Assembly (NCBI GenBank): GCA_021604805.1
Contig: BQJR01000002.1
Coordinates: forward strand, 952,665 to 1,016,664
Direction: 5' to 3'
Origin: Planctomycetota bacterium
GTDB taxonomy: Bacteria > Planctomycetota > B15-G4
DNA length: 64,000 nucleotides
Shown piece by piece: positions 43,394 through 53,905 of this stretch (its first letter is position 1; each line of letters opens with the position of its first letter). A program made the position numbers and the translations under genes. The notes beneath the pieces were generated by a model. That model was not told where the DNA came from. It saw only the letters and a program-made list of their open reading frames with translations, and did not search any database.

Positions 43394-43942
43394 ATGCCCA
43401 AAGCGCCCGAAGAGCACGTGCTGATCAGCCGCTTCGACACGGCCATGGGCGGGACCGTGCTCGCGAGCAGCGTGAAGGGCCTGCTGTTCTGCACGCTGCC
43501 CGGTGAGCAGCGCGACTCGCTCGGTCGCTGGCTCACGCGCTTCGCGCCGCACGCTGTGATCGACGAAGGCCGTGGCCGCAACGGCAAGGTGATCGACGCG
43601 CTCTGCGGCTACCTCGCCGGCAAGCGCAAGCGCGGCCTGCCGCGCTTCGACCTCGACTTGCGCGGCACCGACTTCCAGCGCGATGTGTGGGCCACGCTGG
43701 CCGAGGTCCCGCACGGCAGCACGATCGCTTACGGCGAGCTCGCCACGCGCGCGGGTTATCCCGGGGCCTCGCGGGCATGCGGCACGGCGGCGGGCAGCAA
43801 TCCGCTGCCGCTCTTCGTGCCTTGCCATCGCGTGATCGCGAGCGGCGGTCGCCTCGGGGGCTTTGGCGGACGCCTCGACCTGAAACGCGCCCTGCTCGCC
43901 CTCGAAGGCGTGGACCGCTTCCGTGAGACGCGACCTCGCTAG
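43394..43942 (+). CDS. Methylated-DNA--protein-cysteine methyltransferase
   Basis: A 182-residue suicide DNA-repair protein moving the methyl group of O6-methylguanine to its own Cys. The active site LFVPCHRVIASGGRLGGFGG and the helix-turn-helix GSTIAYGELATRAGYPGASR are intact; FQRDVWATLAEVPHG precedes them. The N-terminal ~85 residues form the variable domain. It lies 37 bp after priA, so read-through is possible, and its stop overlaps that of the convergent membrane-protein gene by 4 bp. Confidence 0.94.
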   Translation: MPKAPEEHVLISRFDTAMGGTVLASSVKGLLFCTLPGEQRDSLGRWLTRFAPHAVIDEGRGRNGKVIDALCGYLAGKRKRGLPRFDLDLRGTDFQRDVWATLAEVPHGSTIAYGELATRAGYPGASRACGTAAGSNPLPLFVPCHRVIASGGRLGGFGGRLDLKRALLALEGVDRFRETRPR

Positions 43943-44526
43943 ATCAGCAGCAGCGCCGTGATGAGTGCGAGCAGCGTGGCGCAGGGCAGCGTCATCACGT
44001 TGTCGCGGCGCCAGGCGGGTTCTTCGGCGTGGAGCTCGGGCGCGGCGATGCCCCAGGCGATGAACAGTGCGGCGGCGAGGCCGTGCACCAGGGCGAGCAA
44101 GGCGGCGGGTGCGAAGCTGCCGCGCCAGAGCGCGGCGAGGGTTTCGCTGAGCGCGGGGTCCGCGCCGCTCTGTGCGCGGACCGCGATCTGGAACCATGTC
44201 GCCGCCGCGCAGAAGCTGGCCGCGCCGAGGCCGAGGCCCACGCGACGCAAGCGTTCGGCGCGCGGTGCGGCAGTGAGCGCCTGGAGCGCGACCCATAAGC
44301 CCGCTAGGCCGAGCACGTCGAAGCTGAGCGCGACGTGGCCCAGTTCGCGCGGCACGCCGGGCGGGCGCGCGAGCGTCAACGCGTTCCAGCACAGCACGCC
44401 GAGCAGGGCCGCGAACAGGAACAGCAAGCGCCGGTGCCAACGCAGACGCCCACCGCGCGGCGCGCGGCGCGTGAGCAGAGCGGCCAGGAGCAGGCCGTGG
44501 ATCAGGCAGAGCAGCGCGAAGTCCAT
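43939..44526 (-). CDS. Unknown multi-pass membrane protein
   Basis: A 195-residue protein with about six hydrophobic helices, the first being MDFALLCLIHGLLLAALLTR and others including LLFLFAALLGVLCWNALTLA, LGLAGLWVALQALT and CATLLALITALLLI. Short Arg-rich loops separate them. No family was recognised. It follows the sulfatase-like gene on the same strand after 29 bp, suggesting an operon, and its stop overlaps the convergent alkyltransferase gene. Confidence 0.65.
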   Translation of the reverse strand: MDFALLCLIHGLLLAALLTRRAPRGGRLRWHRRLLFLFAALLGVLCWNALTLARPPGVPRELGHVALSFDVLGLAGLWVALQALTAAPRAERLRRVGLGLGAASFCAAATWFQIAVRAQSGADPALSETLAALWRGSFAPAALLALVHGLAAALFIAWGIAAPELHAEEPAWRRDNVMTLPCATLLALITALLLI

Positions 44527-44555
44527 GTGCTCTTACTTCGCGTTCCGGCGGCGCT

Positions 44556-46142
44556 TCACTTGATGTAACCCCAGCCCTTCATGCGCTCGAGGATCGCGGG
44601 GTCGATCGGTTGAGTGTTGTCGCCCCCAGCCCAGGGCAGCAGGCCTCGACGCGCCTCCATGGCTTCCACGGCGGAGCGCAGCGCGCGGCCGGCGGCCTCG
44701 GTTTGCGGACCCGGCGCGAGCGGCGACAGTTCCTCTGGATCGCTACGACGGTCGAAGACCTGCAACGTTTCACGACCATCAGTGTGCCGGCGACGCAGCA
44801 CGGCGTGGAAGTCGCCGGTGGTGAGCGAGACCATCTCGTCGCCCGGTTGATCGAGGATCGGCTTGAGCACGGCGCTCGACACGACCGGCGGACGCGCGCT
44901 GTGCTCCGCTGTGCCCGCGGCGAGCTCGTCGAGGGCGCGACCGTCTGCGCCGGGGAGTCCGGTCAGCCCGGCCAGCGACAAGATCGTGGGCGCGATGTCG
45001 GCCTGACTCACGGTGTCGCTCACGCGGCGCCCGCTCGGCAGCGCGCGCGGCAGGCGCAGGATGAACGGCACGTGGAGCAGCTCGCGGTAGAGCCCGTAGT
45101 GGTGCTCCTTGTAGCCACGCTCGAAGAAGCCCTCGCCGTGATCCGCGGTGACGACCACGAGCGTGTCCTCGGCGCGGCCGATTTCTTCGAGGGCCTGAAA
45201 CACGCGGGCGAGTTGTTCGTCGACCCAGTGGATCTCGCCGTCGTAGAGCGCGCGGATCCACGCGAGATCGCGCTCGTTCATCTCGGCGTGCACGTCGGGA
45301 TGCGCGGGGTAGTGCTCGGGGCTGAGCGTGCCGTTGTAGTCGGTGTCGAAGAGCCGGTCGTGCGGGGCGGGCGGGATGTAGTCGCTGTGGATGTCGTTGT
45401 AGTGCAGGAACAGGAAGAAGGGCTGTTCGCTGGGGAGCTGATCGAGGAAGGCCAGGCCGCGCGCTGTCACCTGTTCGCTGGATTGCTCCGCGAAGTAGTC
45501 GCTCTCGCGGGCGCCGGGTTCGGGGAAGCGCGTGCCGCTGGTGGAGCCTTTGGCGTCGCCTTTGCGCTCGATCATGGCGCGCAGGTCGTCGTCGGTGGCG
45601 GCGCGGGCGTACTCGTCGAAACCACGGGCGTAGCCGAACTTCTCGCCGAGGAAGGGATTGCTGTAGAAGCCGGCGGTGGCGTAGCCCGCGTCGCGGAAAG
45701 GCTCCACGAGCGTGGGGCAGGCTTCGGGGAGCAGGTCGCTGGCTTCCTCCACGCCATGGGTGAGCGCGGAGAGGCCGGTGAACAGGCTGGTGTGCGTGGG
45801 CAGCGTCCAGTTGGCCGTGGCCACGCAGTCTTCGAAGAGCACCCCTTGCTCGGCGAGGGCGCGCAGGTTCGGGGCGGTCTCGCGGGTGTAGCCGTAGGCC
45901 TCGAGGTGGTCGGCGCGCAGGGTGTCGAGCGACACGAAGAGCACGTTCAGCGGAGCGGTTTCGGTGGCCGGTTCGGCGGCGTCCGGTCCGCAGCCCGACA
46001 CGCCCACCACCAGCGCGGCCGAGAGCATGAAGCCCGCGCGGCGCTCCCCCGACCGGAGCGAGCCCGCGCAGCGCGCGGCCGACCGGAGCAAGCCCGCGAG
46101 GCGCGCGGCCGAGAGGCGGAGGGCGTCGAAACGTGGGTTCAT
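44556..46142 (-). CDS. Sulfatase-family lipoprotein
   Basis: A 528-residue sulfatase-fold protein with conserved metal and active-site motifs: VLFVSLDTLRADHLEAYGYT, ANWTLPTHTSLFTGLSALTH and LVVVTADHGEGFFERGY with EHHYGLYRE. The nucleophile position is Thr (T-L-P-T-H), as in phosphoglycerol-transferase-like members, so a phosphatase or phosphotransferase activity is as likely as sulfatase. The signal region ends in LSAALVVGVSGC (lipobox GVSGC). The N-terminal ~38 residues before it are Arg-rich and encoded by 30-bp tandem repeats; an internal ATG at 46028 is an alternative start. The membrane-protein gene follows on the same strand. Confidence 0.85.
   Translation of the reverse strand: MNPRFDALRLSAARLAGLLRSAARCAGSLRSGERRAGFMLSAALVVGVSGCGPDAAEPATETAPLNVLFVSLDTLRADHLEAYGYTRETAPNLRALAEQGVLFEDCVATANWTLPTHTSLFTGLSALTHGVEEASDLLPEACPTLVEPFRDAGYATAGFYSNPFLGEKFGYARGFDEYARAATDDDLRAMIERKGDAKGSTSGTRFPEPGARESDYFAEQSSEQVTARGLAFLDQLPSEQPFFLFLHYNDIHSDYIPPAPHDRLFDTDYNGTLSPEHYPAHPDVHAEMNERDLAWIRALYDGEIHWVDEQLARVFQALEEIGRAEDTLVVVTADHGEGFFERGYKEHHYGLYRELLHVPFILRLPRALPSGRRVSDTVSQADIAPTILSLAGLTGLPGADGRALDELAAGTAEHSARPPVVSSAVLKPILDQPGDEMVSLTTGDFHAVLRRRHTDGRETLQVFDRRSDPEELSPLAPGPQTEAAGRALRSAVEAMEARRGLLPWAGGDNTQPIDPAILERMKGWGYIK
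46021..46110. repeat. Three 30-bp tandem repeats in the sulfatase N-terminal region
   Basis: Units 46051-46080 and 46081-46110 differ at only 3 of 30 positions; 46021-46050 is a more degenerate copy. They encode ten-residue units such as RSAARCAGSL in the region before the lipobox, and the length keeps the reading frame. Confidence 0.85.
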
Positions 46143-46325
46143 GGAGGCTGCCGGTGGAGGCGCGGGGAGTTTACCCGATGCCCCGGAGCGCTTTGCCCGA
46201 CGCGGGACGTGCGCGAAGTGCTCCGGACCTTACAATCACTTGTTGCGGCTGGGTAGCGAAGTGGCTTCCCCAGTCGTGCGGCGCGATGAGCGCGAGCCGC
46301 GAGAACCCGAACGCAGGAGTGCCCC

Positions 46326-47705
<1,380 letters not shown>

Positions 47706-47754
47706 TGTCGCGAGCTTGAAACGCTAGCCAACCTTCAACGTCGAGCCGAGCGAA

Positions 47755-49092
47755 ATGAGCAACCCTAGACCAACGACTGTTGATCTCTTTGCAGGTGCCG
47801 GCGGCTTGTCGCTCGGTTTTGAACAAGCTGGGTTCGACACGGCTGCAGCGATTGAAATCGACCCCATTCATGCGGCAGTTCATTCATTCAACTTTCCGCT
47901 TACCACAGTGATTCCAAGCTCGGTATCCAAGCTAGGAGTCGATGATCTAGTTGCCCAGGCGCGCCTGTCAAAGCGTGCAGTAGATGTCGTGTTTGGCGGC
48001 CCTCCCTGCCAGGGATTCTCGATGATCGGACGGCGGATGTTGGATGATCCCAGGAATCGCCTTGTCGGCGATTTCGTAAGAGTGGTCACCCAGCTGAATG
48101 CTTCGTACTTTGTGTTTGAGAATGTGAAGGGCTTGACCGCAGGCCGCCATCGGCGCTTCCTTGACGAGCTGATTCGCGAATTTGATGCCGCTGGCTACTC
48201 CGTGCGCCTTCCCTGGAGGGTGTTGAATGCCAGTGACTTCGGAGTCCCTCAATCTAGGGAGCGGTTGTTTCTGATTGGAGCGAGGAAGGGTCTTGTTGTT
48301 CCACATTACCCCAGGCCCACTACATCGAGGGATCAGGGGTTGTTGGTCGATATGGTTCTTCCAACTCCGACCTGTCAAGACGCGCTTGAGGACCTGCCAA
48401 ATGCCGATGAGTACGAAGAACTTCTAGACGGGGACGTTGTGCGAGTTGGCCGGGTTAAAGCGCAATCGCAGTACGCTAGGCAGAGTCGTTGTGATTCATC
48501 TAGTGCTTGGCGGTTTGGCTACCGACGAAGCTTTTCAAGGCTCTCGCTGACTTCCAGCGCCCGCACTCGTCATTCTGACATCTCCCGTAGCCGCTTCTCT
48601 CGAACTGCACCCGGCTCCGTCGAGCCGATTTCTCGCTTTTTCAAGCTCCACCCGAAGGGGGTGTCCAACACGCTGCGTGCTGGAACTGATGCCGCAAGAG
48701 GGGCATTCACAAGCCCGAGGCCGATTCACTACCAGTACCCACGGTGTATTACGGTTCGTGAGATGGCTCGATTGCAAGGCTTTCCGGACTGGTTTCGATT
48801 TCACGCAACAAAATGGCATGGGGCGCGTCAGGTGGGGAATTCTGTCCCCCCGCCTCTTGCCTATGCAGTCGCATCTGAAGTGGCGAAAGCGATGGGGTAC
48901 TCACCCGCCGCTCCGCCCAATCTCTTGAAACTCGGGGACGCATCCTTACTTACCCTCGATATGGCTCGCGCAAGCGCGCATTGGGGAGTGTCCAAGCCAA
49001 GTGGTAAGCGTGATCGTCGTAGCGGGGCTCGGAAGCGAAGGCAGGTGGACATCGAACGCGAAATCTGTCGTTCGCAGGAGACCGACACGTGA
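47755..49092 (+). CDS. DNA (cytosine-5)-methyltransferase of a type II R-M system
   Basis: A 445-residue C5 methyltransferase transferring methyl from SAM to cytosine in a specific site. Conserved motifs: I VDLFAGAGGLSLGFEQAGFD, IV VVFGGPPCQGFSMIG with the catalytic Cys, VI FVFENVKGL, VIII VPQSRERLFLIGARKG, and X HGARQVGNSVPPPLAYAVAS. The target-recognition region lies at ~225-320. A ~55-residue Arg/Ser-rich tail follows motif X. Base composition is clearly more AT-rich than the flanks, with codons such as CTT, GTT and AGG, pointing to transfer. Its stop overlaps the next gene's GTG start (GTGA). Confidence 0.95.
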   Translation: MSNPRPTTVDLFAGAGGLSLGFEQAGFDTAAAIEIDPIHAAVHSFNFPLTTVIPSSVSKLGVDDLVAQARLSKRAVDVVFGGPPCQGFSMIGRRMLDDPRNRLVGDFVRVVTQLNASYFVFENVKGLTAGRHRRFLDELIREFDAAGYSVRLPWRVLNASDFGVPQSRERLFLIGARKGLVVPHYPRPTTSRDQGLLVDMVLPTPTCQDALEDLPNADEYEELLDGDVVRVGRVKAQSQYARQSRCDSSSAWRFGYRRSFSRLSLTSSARTRHSDISRSRFSRTAPGSVEPISRFFKLHPKGVSNTLRAGTDAARGAFTSPRPIHYQYPRCITVREMARLQGFPDWFRFHATKWHGARQVGNSVPPPLAYAVASEVAKAMGYSPAAPPNLLKLGDASLLTLDMARASAHWGVSKPSGKRDRRSGARKRRQVDIEREICRSQETDT

Positions 49093-49886
49093 CTGAGCCT
49101 CTAAGGCGTGGCGGCCGGTACGCACAGCTGATCGAACGCATCTTTTTAGATCGCTTCGAATCAGGCAGTGTGGAGGTTCCGTTCAAGCGTGAGGACATCG
49201 TCGAAGCGGCACGTATTCTAGGCATCGCCTTGCCAAAGAATCTCGGAGACGTCATCTACGCAATGCGTTATCGAAACGAGTTGCCAGCGTCGGTGCGTGA
49301 GTCGGAGGCCGGGGGGAAGCACTGGGTGATTCAGGGGCGGGGGCGTGCGGAGTACGCTTTTCGCCTTGTCTCTGTTGCGGATGTCGCACCGAACCCCAGC
49401 ATGCTCGAGATAAAGATTCCGGATGCCACGCCGGAGCTTGTAGGCGCATATGCGTTGACTGATGAACAAGCTCTACTCGCGCGCGTCCGGTACAATCGAC
49501 TTGTCGATGTGTTTCTTGGAGTGACTGCTTATTCACTGCAGAATCACCTTCGCACTACCGTCGTGGGTGTCGGTCAGGTGGAGATTGATGAAATCTATGC
49601 AGGTGTTGACCGGAAGGGGTGTCAATACATCGTTCCGGTGCAAGCGAAGGGGGGGGCGGATAAGTTATCGAGTGTACAAACTGCGCAGGACATAGCTTGC
49701 TGTGCTGAGAAGTATCCAGCGCTGCAGTGTCGGGCGGTTTGTGCTCAATTCATGCCGGATGATGTGATTGCTCTTTTCGAACTCTGCGAGGCCGATGGTG
49801 AGGTGAAGATTGTAGCTGAGCAGCATTATCGGCTTGTGCCAGCTGAATCAATTTCGCCTGAAGATCTCGCGCGCTACTCACGCTGA
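49089..49886 (+). CDS. Probable type II restriction endonuclease (partner of the cytosine methyltransferase)
   Basis: A 265-residue protein translationally coupled to the methyltransferase through a GTGA overlap and sharing its AT-rich composition. The N-terminal half looks like a helical DNA-binding part (FKREDIVEAARILGIALPKN). The C-terminal half has VEIDEIYAGVDRKGCQYIVP followed by VQAKGGADKL, which fits a PD-(D/E)xK nuclease core in which QxK replaces ExK. Restriction function is inferred from position and this motif; the family and site are not recognised. In the cell it would cut DNA lacking the partner's methylation. Confidence 0.75.
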   Translation: MTEPLRRGGRYAQLIERIFLDRFESGSVEVPFKREDIVEAARILGIALPKNLGDVIYAMRYRNELPASVRESEAGGKHWVIQGRGRAEYAFRLVSVADVAPNPSMLEIKIPDATPELVGAYALTDEQALLARVRYNRLVDVFLGVTAYSLQNHLRTTVVGVGQVEIDEIYAGVDRKGCQYIVPVQAKGGADKLSSVQTAQDIACCAEKYPALQCRAVCAQFMPDDVIALFELCEADGEVKIVAEQHYRLVPAESISPEDLARYSR

Positions 49887-50022
49887 GTTGTAAATGCAGT
49901 CCGTTTCCCCCGTTGTGTGAATCGGGCATGGGGCTCGCGACCTCCACGGCTCGCCGATCGCGCAGTAGGGTGTCGGTGCAGCAGCGCTTCGCGAACTCAC
50001 TCCACTTGCAGCGAGAGCTCTC

Positions 50023-50403
50023 ATGGAACGCGTCACCGGTATCGGCGGCTTCTTCTTCCGCGCCAAGGATCCGCGCGCGCTTGCGGCTTGGTACGACGAG
50101 CACTTGGGCGTCACGATCACGCCCTCCGACTACGACGGCACGCCGTGGCAGCAGGTGGCCGGCGCAACGGTCTTCGAGCCCTTCGCCGAAGACACCGAGT
50201 ACTTCGGGCGCCCCGAGCAGATGTGGATGATCAACTTCCGCGTGAGCGACTTGGGCGCGATGGTCGCGCAGCTCGAGGCCGCCGGCGTGAAGGTCGAGGT
50301 CGACGCCACCGAGTACCCGAACGGACTCTTCGCCACGGTGCACGATCCCGAAGGCAACCCGATCCAGCTCTGGCAACCGGTCGGCGACACTTACAACACG
50401 TGA
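50023..50403 (+). CDS. VOC (glyoxalase/bleomycin-resistance) family protein
   Basis: A 126-residue protein with one vicinal-oxygen-chelate domain. The N-terminus GIGGFFFRAKDPRALAAWYD and LGVTITPSDYDG form the first beta-alpha-beta unit; VSDLGAMVAQLEAAGVKVEV and the ending ATVHDPEGNPIQLWQP form the second. The final Glu of many VOC metal sites is Gln here (IQLW). Substrate unknown. Its stop overlaps the GTG start of the next gene (GTGA), so the two are co-translated. Confidence 0.88.
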   Translation: MERVTGIGGFFFRAKDPRALAAWYDEHLGVTITPSDYDGTPWQQVAGATVFEPFAEDTEYFGRPEQMWMINFRVSDLGAMVAQLEAAGVKVEVDATEYPNGLFATVHDPEGNPIQLWQPVGDTYNT

Positions 50404-50948
50404 GCACGTCGCAGCGCACGCGCGTCTACATCGCCTGTTCGCTCGACGGTTTCATCGCCGGGCCCGACGACGACCTCTCGTGGTTGCCCGAGCCGCCCGA
50501 AGGCTGCGACGACGACTTCGGCTGGGGCGCGTTCATGGCCGGCATCGGCTGCTTCCTCACCGGGCGCCGCACCTTCGACGTGGTGATGGGCATGGGCGTC
50601 GACTGGCCACACACCGAGATCGACACGCTGATCGCCACGCACCGTCCGCTGGCCGACGCGCCGCCGCGCGTGAGCACAGTGAGCGGAACGATCCAAGAGA
50701 TCGTGCACGCCGCGAAGCAGCGCGCCGCCCCGCGCGACGTGTACATCGACGGCGGCGACCTCATCCGCCAAGCCCTCGATGCCGAGCTCATCGACGAACT
50801 CATCGTGACGGTCTGCCCGAACATCCTCGGCTCGGGCCGCGCGTTGTTCGCCGGCGCGGACCATCGCCGCAAGCTCGAGCTGAAGAGCATGCGTGAGCTT
50901 CCAGGCGGGCTCGCGCAGCTCACGTACACTCTCGAGCCCGACACCTAG
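50400..50948 (+). CDS. Dihydrofolate reductase-fold (RibD C-terminal) family protein
   Basis: A 182-residue protein of the RibD_C/DHFR-like fold. The N-terminus TRVYIACSLDGFIAGPDDDL and CFLTGRRTFDVVMGMG are typical, followed by DVYIDGGDLIRQALDAELID and ELIVTVCPNILGSGRALF. Members are putative NADPH-dependent reductases; this one is of unknown substrate. The GTG start overlaps the VOC gene stop. A PHP-domain gene follows 10 bp after its stop, making a three-gene operon. Confidence 0.88.
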   Translation: MSTSQRTRVYIACSLDGFIAGPDDDLSWLPEPPEGCDDDFGWGAFMAGIGCFLTGRRTFDVVMGMGVDWPHTEIDTLIATHRPLADAPPRVSTVSGTIQEIVHAAKQRAAPRDVYIDGGDLIRQALDAELIDELIVTVCPNILGSGRALFAGADHRRKLELKSMRELPGGLAQLTYTLEPDT

Positions 50949-50958
50949 AGGCCACATC

Positions 50959-52068
50959 ATGCGCAGCGCTCCCGCTCTCGTTGTTTCCGTCGTGCTCGCG
51001 CTGGCGGGGGCCGTCGCCGCGCACGATCGTGCCATCGAGTTCCCCGACGTGCCCGGCTACCGCACGCTCGTCGTCGACCTGCACATCCACTCGGTGTTCT
51101 CCGACGGCAGCGTGTGGCCGGACATCCGCGTGGAAGAATCGCAGCGCGACGGCGTGGACCTCATGGCCGTCACCGAGCACCTCGAGTACCAACCGCACAA
51201 ACACGACATCCCGCACCCCGACCGCAACCGCTCCTTCGAACTCGCGCACAAGCACGCGGGCGGCGACAAGGCCGAGTTGATCGTGGTGAACGGCGCCGAG
51301 ATCACGCGCTCCATGCCCGAAGGTCACGTGAACGCTGTCTTCCTGAGCGACGCCAACGCGCTGCTCGCCGACGACGCCGAAGCTGCCTACACCGCGGCCA
51401 AAGCGCAGAACGCCTTCGTGTTCTGGAACCATCCTTCGTGGACCGGTCAGCGCAAGGACGGCGTGGCCGTGCTCAGCGACACGCAACGCTCACTCATCGA
51501 ACGCGACATGCTGCACGGCATCGAGGTCGCGAACGGAGCCATGTACTCGCAGGACGCGCTGCAGATGGCGCTCGACCACGACCTCGCGATCCTCGGCACG
51601 AGCGACATCCACGGTCTCATCGACTGGGACTACGACGTGCACGCGGGCGAACACCGCACGGTCACGCTCGTGTTCGCCGCCGAACGCAGCGCCGACTCCG
51701 CGCGCGAGGCGCTGCACGCGAACCGCACCGTCGCCTGGATGAACAACACACTCATCGGGCGCGACGATGTGTTGCTGCCGCTGCTCGAGGCCTCGCTGCA
51801 AGTCGCGAGCGTGAACACGCGCGACAACGACGAACTCGTGCATGTCACGCTCGTCAACCACTCCGACGCGAGCTTCGAGCTCGCCAACCGTGGCGACCAC
51901 AACTTCTACGGCCAGGCCGGCTTGATCCGCGTCCCGCCGCACAGCGAAGTGAAGCTGGGTCTCGCGGGCGAAACGCGCAAAGAGTTCGCGCTCGAGTTCG
52001 AGGTGCTCAACGCCGTGAACGCGCCGGGCAAGCACCCGCGGCTCAGCCTCGAGATCGAAGTTCCCTGA
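50959..52068 (+). CDS. Secreted PHP-domain protein
   Basis: A 369-residue protein with signal peptide PALVVSVVLALAGAVAAHDR. The PHP metal-binding motifs are present in order: TLVVDLHIHSVFSDG, LMAVTEHLEYQP, VVNGAEIT, FVFWNHPSW and LAILGTSDIHGLIDW. PHP domains hydrolyse phosphoesters with two or three metal ions; an exported member may act on extracellular phosphoesters. The C-terminal ~90 residues form a beta-rich extension of unknown role. GAGG lies about 8 nt before the ATG. It is the last gene of the VOC-reductase-PHP operon. Confidence 0.85.
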   Translation: MRSAPALVVSVVLALAGAVAAHDRAIEFPDVPGYRTLVVDLHIHSVFSDGSVWPDIRVEESQRDGVDLMAVTEHLEYQPHKHDIPHPDRNRSFELAHKHAGGDKAELIVVNGAEITRSMPEGHVNAVFLSDANALLADDAEAAYTAAKAQNAFVFWNHPSWTGQRKDGVAVLSDTQRSLIERDMLHGIEVANGAMYSQDALQMALDHDLAILGTSDIHGLIDWDYDVHAGEHRTVTLVFAAERSADSAREALHANRTVAWMNNTLIGRDDVLLPLLEASLQVASVNTRDNDELVHVTLVNHSDASFELANRGDHNFYGQAGLIRVPPHSEVKLGLAGETRKEFALEFEVLNAVNAPGKHPRLSLEIEVP

Positions 52069-52379
52069 GCGCGCAGCCTCGGCTGGGAGTTGCTGATGCC
52101 AATTGAATGGCTCGTGATCGTGCTGGCGATGCCCATGGGTGCATGCCTCGCGCGCGTCGAGCACCTTCAGAAGCACGGTTGGGGCAGGAGTTCCGGCACG
52201 CGGTGATCGCCTTCGACGGCCTGTTGCTCGATGTCGCGAGCGATGCTGAGTGAGCGCCGCGCCGCTTGGTAACTTGTCGCCCAGGGTGAGTCGGGCGTTC
52301 GCGGGCAGCGTTCGTGCTCACACGCCGCCGCGCAAGACGCGCGACGTCGCGCAACCCGTCGCCCGCACGGGAGTCCGCG
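52069..52379. other. Intergenic region between the PHP gene and the aquaporin gene
   Basis: This 311-bp gap holds only very short frames, such as a 36-codon ATG frame at 52143-52253, none with recognisable features. No clear promoter or terminator was identified. GGGAG at its end (52370-52374) is the ribosome-binding site of the aquaporin gene. Confidence 0.5.
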
Positions 52380-53069
52380 ATGAAGCCACTCGGTGCAGAG
52401 TTCTTGGGGACGTTCTGGCTCGTGCTCGGCGGCTGCGGCAGCGCTGTCTTGGCCGCGGCCTTCCCCGATGTCGGCATCGGCCTGCTCGGCGTGTCGCTCG
52501 CCTTCGGCCTCACCGTGCTCACGATGGCCTACGCGATCGGGCACATCTCGGGTTGTCACCTGAACCCCGCCGTGTCGGTGGGCCTGTGTCTCGGCGGACG
52601 CTTCGAGGCCAACAAGTTGCCCGGCTACGTGATCGCGCAAGTGCTCGGCGGACTCGCCGGCGCAGGCGTGCTCTACGTGATCGCGAACGGCGCTCCCGGT
52701 TTCGATGTCACGGCCGGTTTCGCGTCGAACGGTTTCGGAGACCACTCGCCCGGCGGGTACTCGATGCTCGCCGCGCTCGTCTGCGAAGTCGTGATGACGA
52801 TGTTCTTCTTGCTCATCATCCTCGGCGCCACCGACAAGCGCGCACCCGCAGGCCTCGCGCCGATCGCGATCGGTTTCGGCCTCACGCTGATCCACTTGAT
52901 CAGCATCCCGGTCACGAACACTTCGGTGAACCCGGCGCGCAGCACGGGCGTGGCGCTCTTCGCCGGCGGTTGGGCCGTCGAGCAACTCTGGTTGTTCTGG
53001 GTCGCGCCGATCGTGGGTGCCGTGCTCGGGGCCGGGGCCTACAAGTGCGTGGCGAAGGAGGAGAGCTGA
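52380..53069 (+). CDS. aqpZ: Aquaporin Z-type water channel
   Basis: A 229-residue MIP-family channel with six transmembrane helices and both NPA motifs, [14 protein letters not shown] and [15 protein letters not shown]. The N-terminus [20 protein letters not shown] and the short length match bacterial AqpZ, which conducts water through the inner membrane; Arg after the second NPA completes the selectivity filter. GGGAG lies about 5 nt before the chosen ATG. The next gene starts 91 bp later. Confidence 0.95.
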   Translation: MKPLGAEFLGTFWLVLGGCGSAVLAAAFPDVGIGLLGVSLAFGLTVLTMAYAIGHISGCHLNPAVSVGLCLGGRFEANKLPGYVIAQVLGGLAGAGVLYVIANGAPGFDVTAGFASNGFGDHSPGGYSMLAALVCEVVMTMFFLLIILGATDKRAPAGLAPIAIGFGLTLIHLISIPVTNTSVNPARSTGVALFAGGWAVEQLWLFWVAPIVGAVLGAGAYKCVAKEES

Positions 53070-53160
53070 CGCGCCGAGCGGTGCGCGTCGAGCCTGAACC
53101 TAGTCAGATGTCCGATCTCCGCGCATGCTGCGGGGTCCATGGTCTTCGGAGAGAGCTCGC

Positions 53161-53895
53161 ATGGATCCCACAGATCTTCCGCTCGACGAGAACGTGCAAG
53201 TCGAACCCGGCGTCGTGGCGCGACGACGCTGCTTCTTGAAGACAGCCGCGCTCGCGCTGGGCGCCGTGTCTCTGCCGGGCTTCGCTCCGCTGCGCTTGGG
53301 TCAGACCGCCGACGCGAGCTTGCCGCTCGACCAGTTCCTCGCCGAGGTGGGGCCCGTGGCGCGCGAGTTGGTGAAGGACACCTCGCGGGTGGGGCAGGAT
53401 CGCTACCTGCTCACGCTCGCGTCCTACGCGGTGCGCTTGACCCAGGTGCGGCAACCGAAGTTCCGCGCGAGTGAACAGGGTGACGGCGTGATGATCGGCA
53501 GCAACGGCACGTCGGGTCCCTTCACGGTATTGCAGTGGAAGATGACTCCCGGCGCGGAGATCCGCGGTCACGCGCACACCTACGGCAACGTCGTCACGCT
53601 GGGGCTCGCTGGCGTCGCGCTCGTGCGCAACTACGAAGTGCTCGGCGAGCCGGACTTCGACAGCACCGAGAGCTTCCGCGTGCGTCGCACCCTCTCGCAA
53701 CGGCTCTCACCGCGCGCGACCAACCTCGTGAGCTTGGAGCGCAACTACATCCACGGCTTCAAGGCCGGCCCCAAAGGCGCGCGCGGGCTCGACATCACCA
53801 CGCGCCTGGGCGAGCAACGTCCCACGCCGTACATGGAACTCGAGAAGAGCAGTGGCGGCGCCAGCGATGTCTTCTCCGCGCGTTGGTCGGAGTGA
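53161..53895 (+). CDS. Tat-exported cupin-like protein
   Basis: A 244-residue protein with a twin-arginine signal (ARRRCFLKTAALALGAVSLP) beginning at about residue 23, so it is exported folded. The C-terminal half looks like a cupin barrel: QWKMTPGAEIRGHAHTYGNV with paired His, then LVSLERNYIHGFKAG with a further His that could complete a metal site. Some thiol dioxygenases share this plan, but the assignment is tentative. It is followed closely by two unknown membrane proteins and a lipoprotein on the same strand. Confidence 0.65.
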   Translation: MDPTDLPLDENVQVEPGVVARRRCFLKTAALALGAVSLPGFAPLRLGQTADASLPLDQFLAEVGPVARELVKDTSRVGQDRYLLTLASYAVRLTQVRQPKFRASEQGDGVMIGSNGTSGPFTVLQWKMTPGAEIRGHAHTYGNVVTLGLAGVALVRNYEVLGEPDFDSTESFRVRRTLSQRLSPRATNLVSLERNYIHGFKAGPKGARGLDITTRLGEQRPTPYMELEKSSGGASDVFSARWSE

Positions 53896-53905
53896 CGCCA
53901 GCGTG

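Noticed and set aside
48421..48660. Possible frameshift in the target-recognition part of the cytosine methyltransferase
   Set aside because: The Arg/Ser-rich stretch looked odd, but FGYRR, LTSSARTRH, SRFFKLHPKG and NTLRAGTDAARGAF read through in one frame with later motifs intact.
47706..50022. Direct repeats or an attachment site flanking the restriction-modification island
   Set aside because: Sequence at 47706-47754 and 49887-50022 was compared by eye; no matching repeat, tRNA end or integrase was found.
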